From NCBI GenBank assembly GCA_016717655.1, contig JADKFC010000003.1:338707-402706 (forward strand): 64,000 bases of DNA, read 5' to 3'. The stretch's first letter is position 1. Each line of letters begins with the position of its first letter. The position numbers were made by a program, and so were the translations under genes. Positions 19,434-29,064 of this stretch are shown here, in pieces. The notes below the pieces were generated by a model. That model was not told the DNA's origin. It saw nothing but the letters and a program-made list of their open reading frames with translations, and ran no database searches. The stretch is from Saprospiraceae bacterium. Lineage in GTDB: Bacteria; Bacteroidota; Bacteroidia; Chitinophagales; Saprospiraceae.

Positions 19434-20135
19434 TCATAGTTCCGACCAGGGGCCCATGAGATCGGGCTCCAAAAAATTGTGTTTCATGTGTTCAAAAAAA
19501 ACGGGAGCCGAAATTTCTTCACCCCCAAAACTGGCTAGATAGGGATTGTACACCTGGCAATCAATGAGGCTGAAATTGTATTTTTCCAAAAACCAGGCCA
19601 GTGAAATCATAGCAAAACGGGAGGCATTCGACGTGAAACTGAACATAGATTCTCCGGTAAAGACCCTGCCCACGGCTATGCCGTAAAGGCCGCCTACCAG
19701 CTGACCTTCCTGCCATACTTCCACACTATGGGCGTAACCTTGTAGATGCATCTCAGTATATACTTTAATAAAGTGGTCTGAGATCCAGGTAGAAGCCTGG
19801 TCTTTTCTTTTGGCTCTGGCACATTGTTTTATCACCGTTTCAAACTGGGTATCGAAGGTGACGGTAAACTTATCATTATTGAAATAGCTGCGGATGCTTT
19901 TGGGTATTTTAATAAGACTTGGTTCGATCACGTACCTTTTAGAGGGAAAATAAAAGGCGCCTATTTTATCAACATTGTCCCATGGAAAGATGCCAAAACG
20001 ATAACAATTAAGCAAAGTTGAGGGGTTATCCATAAAGGCGTAACACAAAAGCCCCTGCTCATCTGCAACATACGGGTGTGGCATAGTGCCATCCTGGTTG
20101 TTGTAAAGTATTACCCTGGGAGAATGATAAAGCAT
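19434..20135 (-). CDS. aat: Leucyl/phenylalanyl-tRNA--protein transferase
   Basis: 233 residues, normal length. Typical Aat segments are GIFPWDN near residue 48, a long helical middle, GGLYGIAVGRVFTGESMFS near 150 and the conserved FSLIDCQVYNPYLASFGGEEI near 195-215. Reaction: transfer of Leu or Phe from aminoacyl-tRNA to proteins with N-terminal Lys or Arg, producing an N-degron. Its upstream neighbour is clpS, the adaptor that recognises such N-degrons, so both halves of the bacterial N-end rule sit together on one strand. Confidence 0.95.
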   Translation of the reverse strand: MLYHSPRVILYNNQDGTMPHPYVADEQGLLCYAFMDNPSTLLNCYRFGIFPWDNVDKIGAFYFPSKRYVIEPSLIKIPKSIRSYFNNDKFTVTFDTQFETVIKQCARAKRKDQASTWISDHFIKVYTEMHLQGYAHSVEVWQEGQLVGGLYGIAVGRVFTGESMFSFTSNASRFAMISLAWFLEKYNFSLIDCQVYNPYLASFGGEEISAPVFFEHMKHNFLEPDLMGPWSEL

Positions 20136-20174
20136 TTAAAATTATATAGATGGTCTGAAGTAAGTCAGACGAAA

Positions 20175-20486
20175 TTACCTGCTTTCTACTTCGGTTTCAA
20201 TAACAGCAGACAGCCCTCGGTCAAGTAGAGCGTCTTTCAAGGGCTTAAGAGAATCAAAGGGGCCGGTTTTTACAATTGCCTTGCCTTTAAAGTGGATGAT
20301 CAGCGAAAGTTGTTCGGATTGTTCGTGGGTGTGGTTGCAAACATCCATTAAGCATTGGATGACCCAGTCAAAGGTATTGTGATCATCGTTGTATATGATC
20401 AGGTATGCCACGGTGCCTTCGGTCGTTTGGTCGAGGACCAACTGTTCTTCTGATTCTTCAAACTTGTGACTAAGGTGTGGATCCAT
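20175..20486 (-). CDS. clpS: ATP-dependent Clp protease adaptor ClpS
   Basis: 103 residues. The ClpS core is clear: LIIYNDDHNTFDWVIQCL, with the Asn-Asp-Asp-His N-degron pocket, and an HTHEQSEQLSLIIHFKGKA segment. The N-terminal 20 residues are acidic and flexible, as in ClpS proteins that reach into ClpA. It starts 2 bases after the peroxiredoxin stop and is followed by aat about 40 bases on. It would hand proteins with N-terminal Leu, Phe, Trp or Tyr to ClpAP. Confidence 0.95.
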   Translation of the reverse strand: MDPHLSHKFEESEEQLVLDQTTEGTVAYLIIYNDDHNTFDWVIQCLMDVCNHTHEQSEQLSLIIHFKGKAIVKTGPFDSLKPLKDALLDRGLSAVIETEVESR

Positions 20487-20488
20487 GT

Positions 20489-20962
20489 TTAATCCTTTAA
20501 GGTTTGCAATAATTGCTGAATGGCAACAAAATTAGGAAGCTCGCCCGCATTTTCCAAAACTTCTGCATACCTAATTTTTCCAAAACGATCAATTACAAAG
20601 GCAGCTCGTTTGGAAACCCCTTTTAAACCACCTGCAAATTCAGGATAAAGCACACCATATTGGATTGAAACCGCCTTGTTGAAGTCGCTCAACAAAGGAA
20701 AATTGTAACCTTGTGCTTCTTTAAATGCAGCCAGAGAAGCCGGTGCATCTACTGAAATCGCAAAGATCTGTGCTTCCCAACCGTCATACATGGCTTTATT
20801 GTCGCGGATATCACACAATTCTTTGGTACAAACACCGGTGAAAGCGAATGGGAAAAAAAGTATAACCACATTTTGTCCTTTGTATTCCGACAAAGTGATT
20901 TTGGTCCTATCTGATGAAGTTAGGGTAAAATTGGGAGCGTTATTGCCAATACTGAGTTGCAC
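20489..20962 (-). CDS. Peroxiredoxin (AhpC/TSA family, AhpE-like)
   Basis: 157 residues, thioredoxin fold. The active site FAFTGVCTKELC holds the peroxidatic Cys (in GVC) with a second Cys five residues later. The neighbouring Thr and a later Arg (SKRAAFVID) complete the usual pocket. The length and FPFAFTGVC motif fit AhpE/BCP-like enzymes reducing hydroperoxides with thiol donors. The subfamily is not certain. First gene of the run peroxiredoxin, clpS, aat. Confidence 0.9.
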   Translation of the reverse strand: MQLSIGNNAPNFTLTSSDRTKITLSEYKGQNVVILFFPFAFTGVCTKELCDIRDNKAMYDGWEAQIFAISVDAPASLAAFKEAQGYNFPLLSDFNKAVSIQYGVLYPEFAGGLKGVSKRAAFVIDRFGKIRYAEVLENAGELPNFVAIQQLLQTLKD

Positions 20963-20988
20963 GGATATCGTTTTTGAACTTAATCGAA

Positions 20989-20996
20989 CAAAGATA
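20989..20996 (-). promoter_or_regulatory. -7 element for the peroxiredoxin-clpS-aat run (TATCTTTG)
   Basis: Minus-strand TAnnTTTG match 26 bases upstream of the start at 20962. No convincing -33 box. Confidence 0.45.
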
Positions 20997-21131
20997 GAAG
21001 GAGATGATTCTTTTTTCTCTTAAAATTTGAAAAATTGTCAAAATTGGTCGCAGAATTAAGGGTAAACCCCAATTTAACTACTTAATTATCAATAAATGAC
21101 AAAAATCCGACACATATTTAAATATTTTATA

Positions 21132-21139
21132 TATATTTG
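21132..21139 (+). promoter_or_regulatory. -7 element for the SdrD-like giant gene (TATATTTG)
   Basis: TAnnTTTG match 61 bases before the ATG at 21201, in very A/T-rich sequence. The predicted transcript start (about 21145) would put the 18-base palindrome at 21162-21179 in the 5' leader. Confidence 0.45.
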
Positions 21140-21161
21140 CGTACTGATGCCCTGATTACCG

Positions 21162-21179
21162 ATTAACAATATTGTTAAT
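21162..21179. promoter_or_regulatory. Perfect 18-base palindrome, candidate operator
   Basis: ATTAACAATATTGTTAAT is a perfect inverted repeat with no spacer, between the putative promoter and the start codon of the giant surface protein. Size and symmetry fit a dimeric helix-turn-helix regulator site. As RNA it would be only a weak A/U hairpin, so a DNA-binding role is more likely. Confidence 0.4.
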
Positions 21180-21200
21180 ATATTATTTTAGATCATCAAT

Positions 21201-24200
21201 ATGGGTCTACACCTAGAATACTACAGCCTCTTGAGGCAGTTCTTGCCTATTTCTTTTCTATTTATCATCCTGGGTAGTAGTAAGGCGCAATCGTCGTGTA
21301 CAGTACGTGTGGCCGAAGAGCCCATTGCTGTCGCAGCCCTAGCCAAGCCTACCAAAGCTGATCAGATCATTGCTCTTGCGCAAAAAGAGTGGTTGTCGAT
21401 TGATAAATCGATGGTTGCCGATGATGCACACGCCAGGGTAGTGATGGATGGCCAGTATTATTCTTCAACACTAAGCTTAACACAACTTGGGTTTAATCTC
21501 CCCCAAGGAGCTACCATTCTGGGCATCAAGGTCAATTTGGAGGGCAGGAGACAAGGCAATGGGACCCTCAAAGAATTTAGTGTAAGACTGGTTTCCGGCA
21601 ATGCAGTATCCGCCAACATGGCTGGCAAGGGCTACAATGCCATGAATGTCTGGGCCAAAAACAGCACCGATAAAAAATGGAGTTATGGCTTTGCAGACCA
21701 CCTTTGGGGTATCAACTGGACGGCAGCCATGATCAACGATCCTTCTTTTGGCTTACAAATTCAACTTATCAACTTTTCTACCCAAAGCGTTGAAGCAATG
21801 TTGGATGGTGCCACCATCGAAGTGACCTACCTGCCACTAGCAACCTTTTGCCTGACCGATGTGTTTTCGGTTTATGTAGATCAAAGACCAGACGGTTGCA
21901 AATACATGTGGCAGGTTCCTCAGGGCTTTGAATGGACATCAAAAAGTACCAACAATTACATCGTTGATTTTAAAGCATCCTATGCACAGCCAGGCATCTA
22001 TCCTTTTTGTGTTGATATATATGGTTATCAAAATGAATACCTGGGTAGTTGCTGCAGAGACATTCGCATTCGCAATTGCACCCCATCAACCCTTGGCAAT
22101 TTTGTATGGAATGACATCAATTACAATGGTATTCAGGACAGCGGAGAGCCTGGTATCAAAGATGTAAAAGTTGAGTTGTACAACAGCGACAATGTGTTGG
22201 TGCAAACCGTGACAACCAATGCATCCGGGCAGTATCTGTTTACCAACATTACAGAAGCCAGTTATTATATAATTGTTAAGCTGCCCGCGGATTATGTAGC
22301 CACGATTAGTAATAGTAACGATCTGCAAAACAACAGTGATTTTATCAGCGGCAATAACCGCACTGAAACCTTTTTCCTTCCCTTTGGAAGCAACCGCACA
22401 GATGTTGATTTTGGTCTTGTCAAAAAATTGAAAATCGGTGATTTTGTATGGGAAGACCTCAACTACAATGGCATTCAGGATGGTGGAGAACCGGGAATTA
22501 CCAATGTCGTGGTAAAACTTTACAACGGCGCAGGCACACTTGTCCAAAGTGTGGTCAGCGATGCCAATGGAAAATATTCATTTGACAATGTGCCGGCAGC
22601 ACAATACGAATTAGAATTTGTGGCCGGTTCATCTTATCTACCCACCAGGGTCCAGCAGGGCAGTGCAGCTGTAGATAGCGACATCCAATCTAATGGTCGA
22701 ACCGGACTGATCAATATGCAAAACACGTCTGTCCAAACAGCTATTGATGCCGGCTTCTATCGCCTTGGATCGATTGGCGATTTTGTGTGGAACGACCTCA
22801 ACAATGACGGTAAACAATCTCCTCAAGAACCGGGCACCCCGGATCTGACCCTCTATCTTTTGAATGAATTGGGCCAGGTAATAGATACCACTACCACCAA
22901 TGCAAGTGGTCAATATCTTTTTAATGCTCTTTTACCCGGACAATATAAAGTTAAAATTATACTTCCGTTATTTACCGAACCCACGCAGCTTCTTACTGGC
23001 CCCGGCTCATCTAAATTGGAAACGGTAAATGGCATGTTTGTTTCACGGCCTGTAACCCTGATCTCAAATCAAAATGTAACAGACAATGACCTGGGCTATA
23101 TTGAAATCAACAGCGCCGTGGGCGGTTATGTTTTTCGCGATTTCAACAACAATGGCGCCAGAGATAATAACGAACCTGGCATACCAGCCATAGAAGTGAC
23201 CCTCATTCGCGAAAACCTCCAAGTAGTAAGTACGATTACTACAGGCAACGATGGTTTCTATCAATTCGACAACCTTCAACAGGGTGGGTATTTTATATCC
23301 TGTACTATTGCCGATACCCTACAGTTTACAGATGCAGACGCAGCCACCGATGACATAGATTCAGATATCCTGGACCGCATAGGCACTGGCTTTACCAATC
23401 TCATTGATTTGCTGGCAGGAGATTCATTGACCCACTTTTATGCAGGGGTATGCAGGCGCAGCTGTATTGGTGACAGGGTTTGGAGAGACGCTGATTACAA
23501 CGGAGTTCAGGACACCGGGGAGTCAGGACTTGAAGGTATAGTGGTTACTTTAAATGACGAAGCAGGTAGTGCTTTGGATCAAACCACTACAGATGTTGAT
23601 GGCAAATACAACTTTGAAAATCTGCCCGTAGGCCATTATCAAATCCAGGTAAGCGTACCACAGGGCTCTATCGTAACCCGAATCCAGCAAGGGGCTCCTT
23701 CACTTGACAGTGACATAAGCCCGGATGGACTGGCTTCCGACGTAGTATTGCCTTTGGGCATTGATAATAAGGATGTTGATGCGGGTCTTACCTTGTCTTT
23801 AGAATTAGGCGATTTTGTATGGGAGGATATCAATTACAATGGCCTCCAGGATACAGGAGAACCCGGAATCGAAGGAGTGGCTGTAAAAGCATTGGATGCT
23901 TCAGGCAACTTGCTGGCAGAAACCCTGACAGGGGCTGACGGAAAATACCTGTTGAGTCAGCTACCCTCCATTGATATGGAGTTGACCTTTGAGGTAGAAG
24001 ATCCTGTTAAGGCTACCCAGTCAAATATATCAGATCCCACCACCAATAGTGATATCAACAATCTAGGCTCCACCGGCTTGATTACGCTTGCCGGCCAAAG
24101 CAGCAATAAGAACATCGACGCAGGTTTGTACAGGGAAAGTTGTATTGGCGATTTTATCTGGCTGGATCAAAATGGAAATGGCATTCAGGATACAGATGAT

Positions 24201-27200
24201 AGAGGACTCTGGGATGTGATGGTAGTGCTGTATAACGAAGCAGGCATTCAACAACAAATATACTTCAGCAATGAAACCGGCAGGTATGAGTTTTGTGGCT
24301 TAAAACCTGGCAATTACTACCTTACCGCTCAACCGGTAAATGGTTATTTTCCAACCCTGGCAGGGTTGGGATCAGTGCTACAGGATGCAGGCAATGGTGA
24401 ATACAAAACAGCGATATTTACCTTGGTTTCAGGCAATACCCTGGACGACCTGGATTTGGGATTTGTTTACCGGCCTCAATCCAAAGTTTGTGGCATTGTA
24501 TTTTCTGATGAGAATGCAGATGGAAGATTTACCTTAAATGAACCTGGAATTTATAATGCAAAAGTAGAAATACAAGATGTAGACTTTAATTTTGTTGCTC
24601 AGGTGCTAACCAATGAAGAAGGAAAGTATTGTTTTGAAGAGGTCCTTCCTGGTAGTTATTACTTTAAATTTTCAATTGGTGACAGCCTGCAATTCACAAC
24701 AGCCAACATTGGCACAGATGATGCAGACAGTGATGCAGAAGGAACAATAGATATAGGTATAACATCATTGGTTGCCATACAACCGGCTACGGATATCAAC
24801 CATGTTTTTGCAGGTACCACCTACCGGTCCACTATAGCGGGCTTTGCCTGGTTTGACTTTGCCAAAGACGGATTGCGGGGAGGAACAGAACCCGGTATTT
24901 CAGGTATTTCGATTGAACTTTTGGATGAAGCAGGACTCAGCCTTGCATCCACTACCACTGGATCAGATCCGGCAGGATATTACAGTTTCAACAAATTGCC
25001 AAGAGGCAATTACAAAATTAAATTCCAAACCAATCCCAATTTTGAATTTACAATCAAAGGAGTAGATCCTATCAATGGATCGTATGCCAACGCCGATGGT
25101 GTTACAGACGTATTGACCGCCTTGCCCAACGAAGATTTACTTACCATCAATGGAGGCTATGCTTTTAAAGGTGGTGGCATCGAAGGAACCGCCTGGAAAG
25201 ACTTAAATAAAAATAAGGAAAGAGATACGGATGATGACATCTTGTCATTGGTGAATGTGCATTTGTATGATGGTCTGGGCCAATTGTTGCAGACTACACA
25301 GACCGACTTTTCAGGAAGTTATTCCTTTTTTCCAGTCAACAGTGGTTTGTATTACGTAGTCTTTGACACCTTCCCTGAATTGTCATTTGTTAAGCCTGAT
25401 CCTTTGTTTTTAAATTCAGATGTCAACCATGAAAATGGACGAGGCAGTACGCGCTACATTACGGTAGTCAATGGTACCATTGAGGCTGGCATTGATGCAG
25501 GATACTACGATATTCAATCTTACCTTACCGGCACTGCCTGGGAAGACAGAAATGGCAATGGAGCTTTGGAGGTGACAGACACCGTGTGGAGAGACATCAA
25601 AGTAAGATTGTGGTCAAATGGAATGGCCATAGACAGTACCCTTACCGATGAAAACGGACTGTATTTATTGGGTCCCTTATTGCCTGGAAAATATCGAATT
25701 CAATATGTAAACACGGATAGTAATTATACCATCACCTACCAGCATGTAGCGGGACTGGATACCTTACTCGATAGCGACATCAATGCAGAAGGGTTTACCG
25801 ATACCATTTTGGTGGGAGAATGTTTGGTGATTGGAGGCATCAACGGAGGGTACCGGGGTTTTGGAAAAATGGAAGGAGAAGGCTTTGTGGATGAAAATGA
25901 AAACGGACTCAATGACGAAGGCATAGAGGCACTGAATGACATCCAGGTGAGCCTTATAGATCCATTCGACAATGTAGTGGCAAGTGATACCACCAGAGAA
26001 ATAAATGGAGAACAGGGAAGATTTGCCTTTGAAAAGATACCGGCGGGCAATTATCGGATGCGGGTAAAGAGACCTTTGTTTTATGTTTTTACCTTGCAGA
26101 ATACGGGGGGAGGAAGTCAGGAAGACATTGACTCTGATGTACTTTTGAACTCCAATACCTATGCTTTTTCAGACCCTATAGGCATACGCAAAGATGAGAC
26201 CGTAGATGACCAAGACTTTGGCTTAGTATTCAGAACACCGGCCATTTCGTCGATCAGAGGTCAGGTGTGGACAGAAAACATCATAGATGGTCAGCGCGCT
26301 GTTGGCGAACTGCCGGTGCAAGGCATGACCATGGGCTTGTATAAGAGCGATGACAGTTTGGTAAAACAAACCACAACCGATGCGGAGGGTAAATACCTTT
26401 TTGATCAGTTGATCGAAGGTTTTTATTATGTCAAAGCAGAATTGGCGGCCGGCAAGACTTACACATTTTATAAAGAGGGAAGCGATTTTACCATAGATTC
26501 AGACTTCAGTGACGAATACAGGCAAGATGCTACACTGCTCTTTTATTTAGGTATATCGGCCGATACGATGGCCCTGGATTTGGGGGTCACGGAAGAGTTG
26601 CAATTGGGTGATTTTGTATGGGATGACCTCAATGACAATGGCCTCCAGGATGCACAGGAACCGGGCTTGACGGGCGTTAAAGTTTCGGTAGTGCGGAATG
26701 ACAACAAAGTAGTAAAAACAACAACCACCGATGGCTCTGGCAAGTACCAGATGGTGCGAATACCGGCGGGTAATTATCGTTTGGTTTTTAATCAACCTAC
26801 AGGCTATAGCAGTGCCAAAAAGCAGGCCGGTGGTTCAGCCATTGACAGCGATATCAACGAAGACGGGCGTAGTGATTTGTTTTTCTATCCGGCACCAGCA
26901 GTACGAAACGACCTGGATGCAGGATTTGTAAAAAATGGCAGCATTGGCGACTTTGTGTGGATTGATTTTAATGCCAATGGCATCCAAAACAGCGGTGAAC
27001 CCGGCAAAGACAGCGTGGTCATCAACCTGTACAATGATGCCGGACAATTGGTAAAAACCACCCAGAGTTTTACCAACATGGCATCCGGTGTGCAGGGGCA
27101 ATATATATTTTCCAATGTAAGACCAGGGTCTTATTTTCTGGAATTTATAACCCCCTCTCAATACCAAATTGTACCCCAAGACATCGGTGATGATGCCCTG

Positions 27201-27911
27201 GATTCTGACATAGATGGAGCTGGTGTTACACCGGCCATTACTGTATTGCCGGGGCAGGTAATCACCCATGTAGATGCAGGCATCTTCTTGCCGGGCTGCA
27301 TAGGCAATTTTGTCTGGCTGGATGAAAATAAAAATGGTATTCAGGACATTGGAGAGCCAGGCGTTTCAGATGTGGTGGTCAAGCTGTTTAAATCCACCGG
27401 CAGCCTGGTAGCTACGGGCACTACCAACGAAGAAGGATTTTACCAGTTTAATGACCTGGCCCAAGGTCTTTATTATTCAGAATTTATTGTTGAAGCGCCT
27501 TATGTCTTTACCCTCACTGACCAGGGTGATGAGACCACTGATTCAGATGCCAACGCCAATGGACAGACCCCATTAATTTCCCTGGCCCATGGTGCCAAGT
27601 TTTTTGATTTGGATGCAGGGATCTTTATTCCCACCCAGTTGATCCAAAACGCGGCCCCGGCTGCTGTTCCGGTAGAAGATCCATCATTGGTAATTGCACC
27701 CAATCCGGCTAACTTCCAGACAACGTTGGTGGCACAAGAGACAGGTAGGAAGATGACATTGATGGATCAAAGTGGTAAAACCATCAAAACCTGGCTATCT
27801 GCTTCTAAGAATGAAGTATTGGACTTAAGAGGCTTACAGGCAGGAATCTACTTTGTGGTCATGGAGAGCTCAGGAGGCAGGGTTCAGCAACAGCTGATTA
27901 AAATGGATTAA
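21201..27911 (+). CDS. Giant SdrD-B-like repeat surface protein with T9SS sorting domain
   Basis: 2236 residues. A signal peptide (about 1-30) precedes a beta-rich N-terminal region to about residue 290. I count sixteen tandem SdrD-B-like units between about 295 and 2150, each opening with a motif such as IGDFVWxDxNxNGIQDxGEPG and carrying the Asp/Asn-rich calcium-type loop. Several units (numbers 9-13) are diverged in the opening motif. The last 75 residues are a T9SS type A domain (APNPANFQ start). SdrD-B folds are calcium-stiffened rods in Gram-positive adhesins; a stalk or adhesin at the cell surface is the likely role here. The following TPR/TonB-C-like gene is on the same strand 72 bases on and may be a partner. 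Confidence 0.9.
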   Translation: MGLHLEYYSLLRQFLPISFLFIILGSSKAQSSCTVRVAEEPIAVAALAKPTKADQIIALAQKEWLSIDKSMVADDAHARVVMDGQYYSSTLSLTQLGFNLPQGATILGIKVNLEGRRQGNGTLKEFSVRLVSGNAVSANMAGKGYNAMNVWAKNSTDKKWSYGFADHLWGINWTAAMINDPSFGLQIQLINFSTQSVEAMLDGATIEVTYLPLATFCLTDVFSVYVDQRPDGCKYMWQVPQGFEWTSKSTNNYIVDFKASYAQPGIYPFCVDIYGYQNEYLGSCCRDIRIRNCTPSTLGNFVWNDINYNGIQDSGEPGIKDVKVELYNSDNVLVQTVTTNASGQYLFTNITEASYYIIVKLPADYVATISNSNDLQNNSDFISGNNRTETFFLPFGSNRTDVDFGLVKKLKIGDFVWEDLNYNGIQDGGEPGITNVVVKLYNGAGTLVQSVVSDANGKYSFDNVPAAQYELEFVAGSSYLPTRVQQGSAAVDSDIQSNGRTGLINMQNTSVQTAIDAGFYRLGSIGDFVWNDLNNDGKQSPQEPGTPDLTLYLLNELGQVIDTTTTNASGQYLFNALLPGQYKVKIILPLFTEPTQLLTGPGSSKLETVNGMFVSRPVTLISNQNVTDNDLGYIEINSAVGGYVFRDFNNNGARDNNEPGIPAIEVTLIRENLQVVSTITTGNDGFYQFDNLQQGGYFISCTIADTLQFTDADAATDDIDSDILDRIGTGFTNLIDLLAGDSLTHFYAGVCRRSCIGDRVWRDADYNGVQDTGESGLEGIVVTLNDEAGSALDQTTTDVDGKYNFENLPVGHYQIQVSVPQGSIVTRIQQGAPSLDSDISPDGLASDVVLPLGIDNKDVDAGLTLSLELGDFVWEDINYNGLQDTGEPGIEGVAVKALDASGNLLAETLTGADGKYLLSQLPSIDMELTFEVEDPVKATQSNISDPTTNSDINNLGSTGLITLAGQSSNKNIDAGLYRESCIGDFIWLDQNGNGIQDTDDRGLWDVMVVLYNEAGIQQQIYFSNETGRYEFCGLKPGNYYLTAQPVNGYFPTLAGLGSVLQDAGNGEYKTAIFTLVSGNTLDDLDLGFVYRPQSKVCGIVFSDENADGRFTLNEPGIYNAKVEIQDVDFNFVAQVLTNEEGKYCFEEVLPGSYYFKFSIGDSLQFTTANIGTDDADSDAEGTIDIGITSLVAIQPATDINHVFAGTTYRSTIAGFAWFDFAKDGLRGGTEPGISGISIELLDEAGLSLASTTTGSDPAGYYSFNKLPRGNYKIKFQTNPNFEFTIKGVDPINGSYANADGVTDVLTALPNEDLLTINGGYAFKGGGIEGTAWKDLNKNKERDTDDDILSLVNVHLYDGLGQLLQTTQTDFSGSYSFFPVNSGLYYVVFDTFPELSFVKPDPLFLNSDVNHENGRGSTRYITVVNGTIEAGIDAGYYDIQSYLTGTAWEDRNGNGALEVTDTVWRDIKVRLWSNGMAIDSTLTDENGLYLLGPLLPGKYRIQYVNTDSNYTITYQHVAGLDTLLDSDINAEGFTDTILVGECLVIGGINGGYRGFGKMEGEGFVDENENGLNDEGIEALNDIQVSLIDPFDNVVASDTTREINGEQGRFAFEKIPAGNYRMRVKRPLFYVFTLQNTGGGSQEDIDSDVLLNSNTYAFSDPIGIRKDETVDDQDFGLVFRTPAISSIRGQVWTENIIDGQRAVGELPVQGMTMGLYKSDDSLVKQTTTDAEGKYLFDQLIEGFYYVKAELAAGKTYTFYKEGSDFTIDSDFSDEYRQDATLLFYLGISADTMALDLGVTEELQLGDFVWDDLNDNGLQDAQEPGLTGVKVSVVRNDNKVVKTTTTDGSGKYQMVRIPAGNYRLVFNQPTGYSSAKKQAGGSAIDSDINEDGRSDLFFYPAPAVRNDLDAGFVKNGSIGDFVWIDFNANGIQNSGEPGKDSVVINLYNDAGQLVKTTQSFTNMASGVQGQYIFSNVRPGSYFLEFITPSQYQIVPQDIGDDALDSDIDGAGVTPAITVLPGQVITHVDAGIFLPGCIGNFVWLDENKNGIQDIGEPGVSDVVVKLFKSTGSLVATGTTNEEGFYQFNDLAQGLYYSEFIVEAPYVFTLTDQGDETTDSDANANGQTPLISLAHGAKFFDLDAGIFIPTQLIQNAAPAAVPVEDPSLVIAPNPANFQTTLVAQETGRKMTLMDQSGKTIKTWLSASKNEVLDLRGLQAGIYFVVMESSGGRVQQQLIKMD

Positions 27912-27983
27912 AGTTGAAATTATAAAATCATTAACACTTGTACCGTGAAAAGTCACGTTATACTTAACATAAATCACCAATAA

Positions 27984-29064
27984 ATGAAACGATTAACTTT
28001 TTTATGGGTATTATTTGCAGGCCTGGCAATGGGCTTGCAGGCTCAGCCACTTGATGAAGAAATAGGATTTAAGTTGGTTAAAGCAGAATACCTCATCAAT
28101 ACGGAGCGATTTGAAGATGCAATCAAAGAATTGAATGCCGTAATATTGGAAAACCCCAACTATAAAAAATGCACTGCTGTTAAGGGCAGAAACCAAATAC
28201 AAGCTGGCGGCATACAAAGGTGCCAAAAACGATGCCATGGAGTACATCACCAGTCATGGCATTACTGCCAAGGCGGCATCCATTTTAGGCAAATCTGAGT
28301 TTGCCATGGGCAATGATGATCCCGCGCTGAATTCACTTACCGCGGCAACCTCCTTGGGAGAATCCGATTTTAGAATTTATGAAATCAAAGCAGAAATTTT
28401 AGAAAGAAAAAATCAAAAAATAAGTGCCTGCGAAGCATGGCAAGCTGCTGCGAGGCTGGGAAGCACAAAAGCTGCCATTAATGCGCGTAAGCTATGTGGC
28501 ACTAAAACGGAGGTTCCTGTCCAGCAAGTGCCTGTCAACAATGATGCGACACACTCAGATGACAATGACGCCACACACCATGAAGAAGTTAATCCCGGAA
28601 CGGTTAGCGCAGATACCAGCGTGGTAGCAGAGGGTGAAGTGATTTCAGAAGGAAGGCACGAAGCCACAGATTCCACCAAAACAGAAAATACAGAAAGCCA
28701 GAGTGAAGGCCAGGCCAATGATGGCGGCGATCTATTGATACCGGATGAAGACAATACCATCAACAGCATTGTCATCGATGAAGAGCTGACCCTTGAATTG
28801 TTTGGACAAGGATTAGGCAAACGAAGGGTTTTGGAGCGTCCCAGCATCCTGATACTGGCAGAAAAAGATGGGCTGGTTACTGTTGAAATCTGTGTCAACG
28901 CAGAGGGAAGGGTTGACTACGCAGAATTTGTAGCTTCCAAATCAACCCTCAGTCAAAACAGCCTGGTGTCACTGGCCATCAGAAAGGCAAAAGAATTTTG
29001 GTTTGAAGATTCAGATTATCCCAAACAATGTGGGTTTATCCGATTCAAGATCAAAGGAAGCTAA
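27984..29064 (+). CDS. TPR-containing protein with TonB-C-like C-terminal domain (one frameshift)
   Basis: As given, the frame breaks at the A6 run 28164-28169. Removing one A makes the protein continue NYKNALLLRAETKYKLAAYKGA and gives about 359 residues. A signal peptide (1-20) precedes TPR-like helices (about 25-165), then an acidic Thr/Glu/Ser-rich linker (about 175-245), then about 90 residues resembling the TonB C-terminal fold (GLVTVEICVNAEGRVDYAE, ending IRFKIKG). The combination is common in Bacteroidota exported proteins of unknown role. It lies downstream of the SdrD-like gene and convergent with the next gene. Confidence 0.7.
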
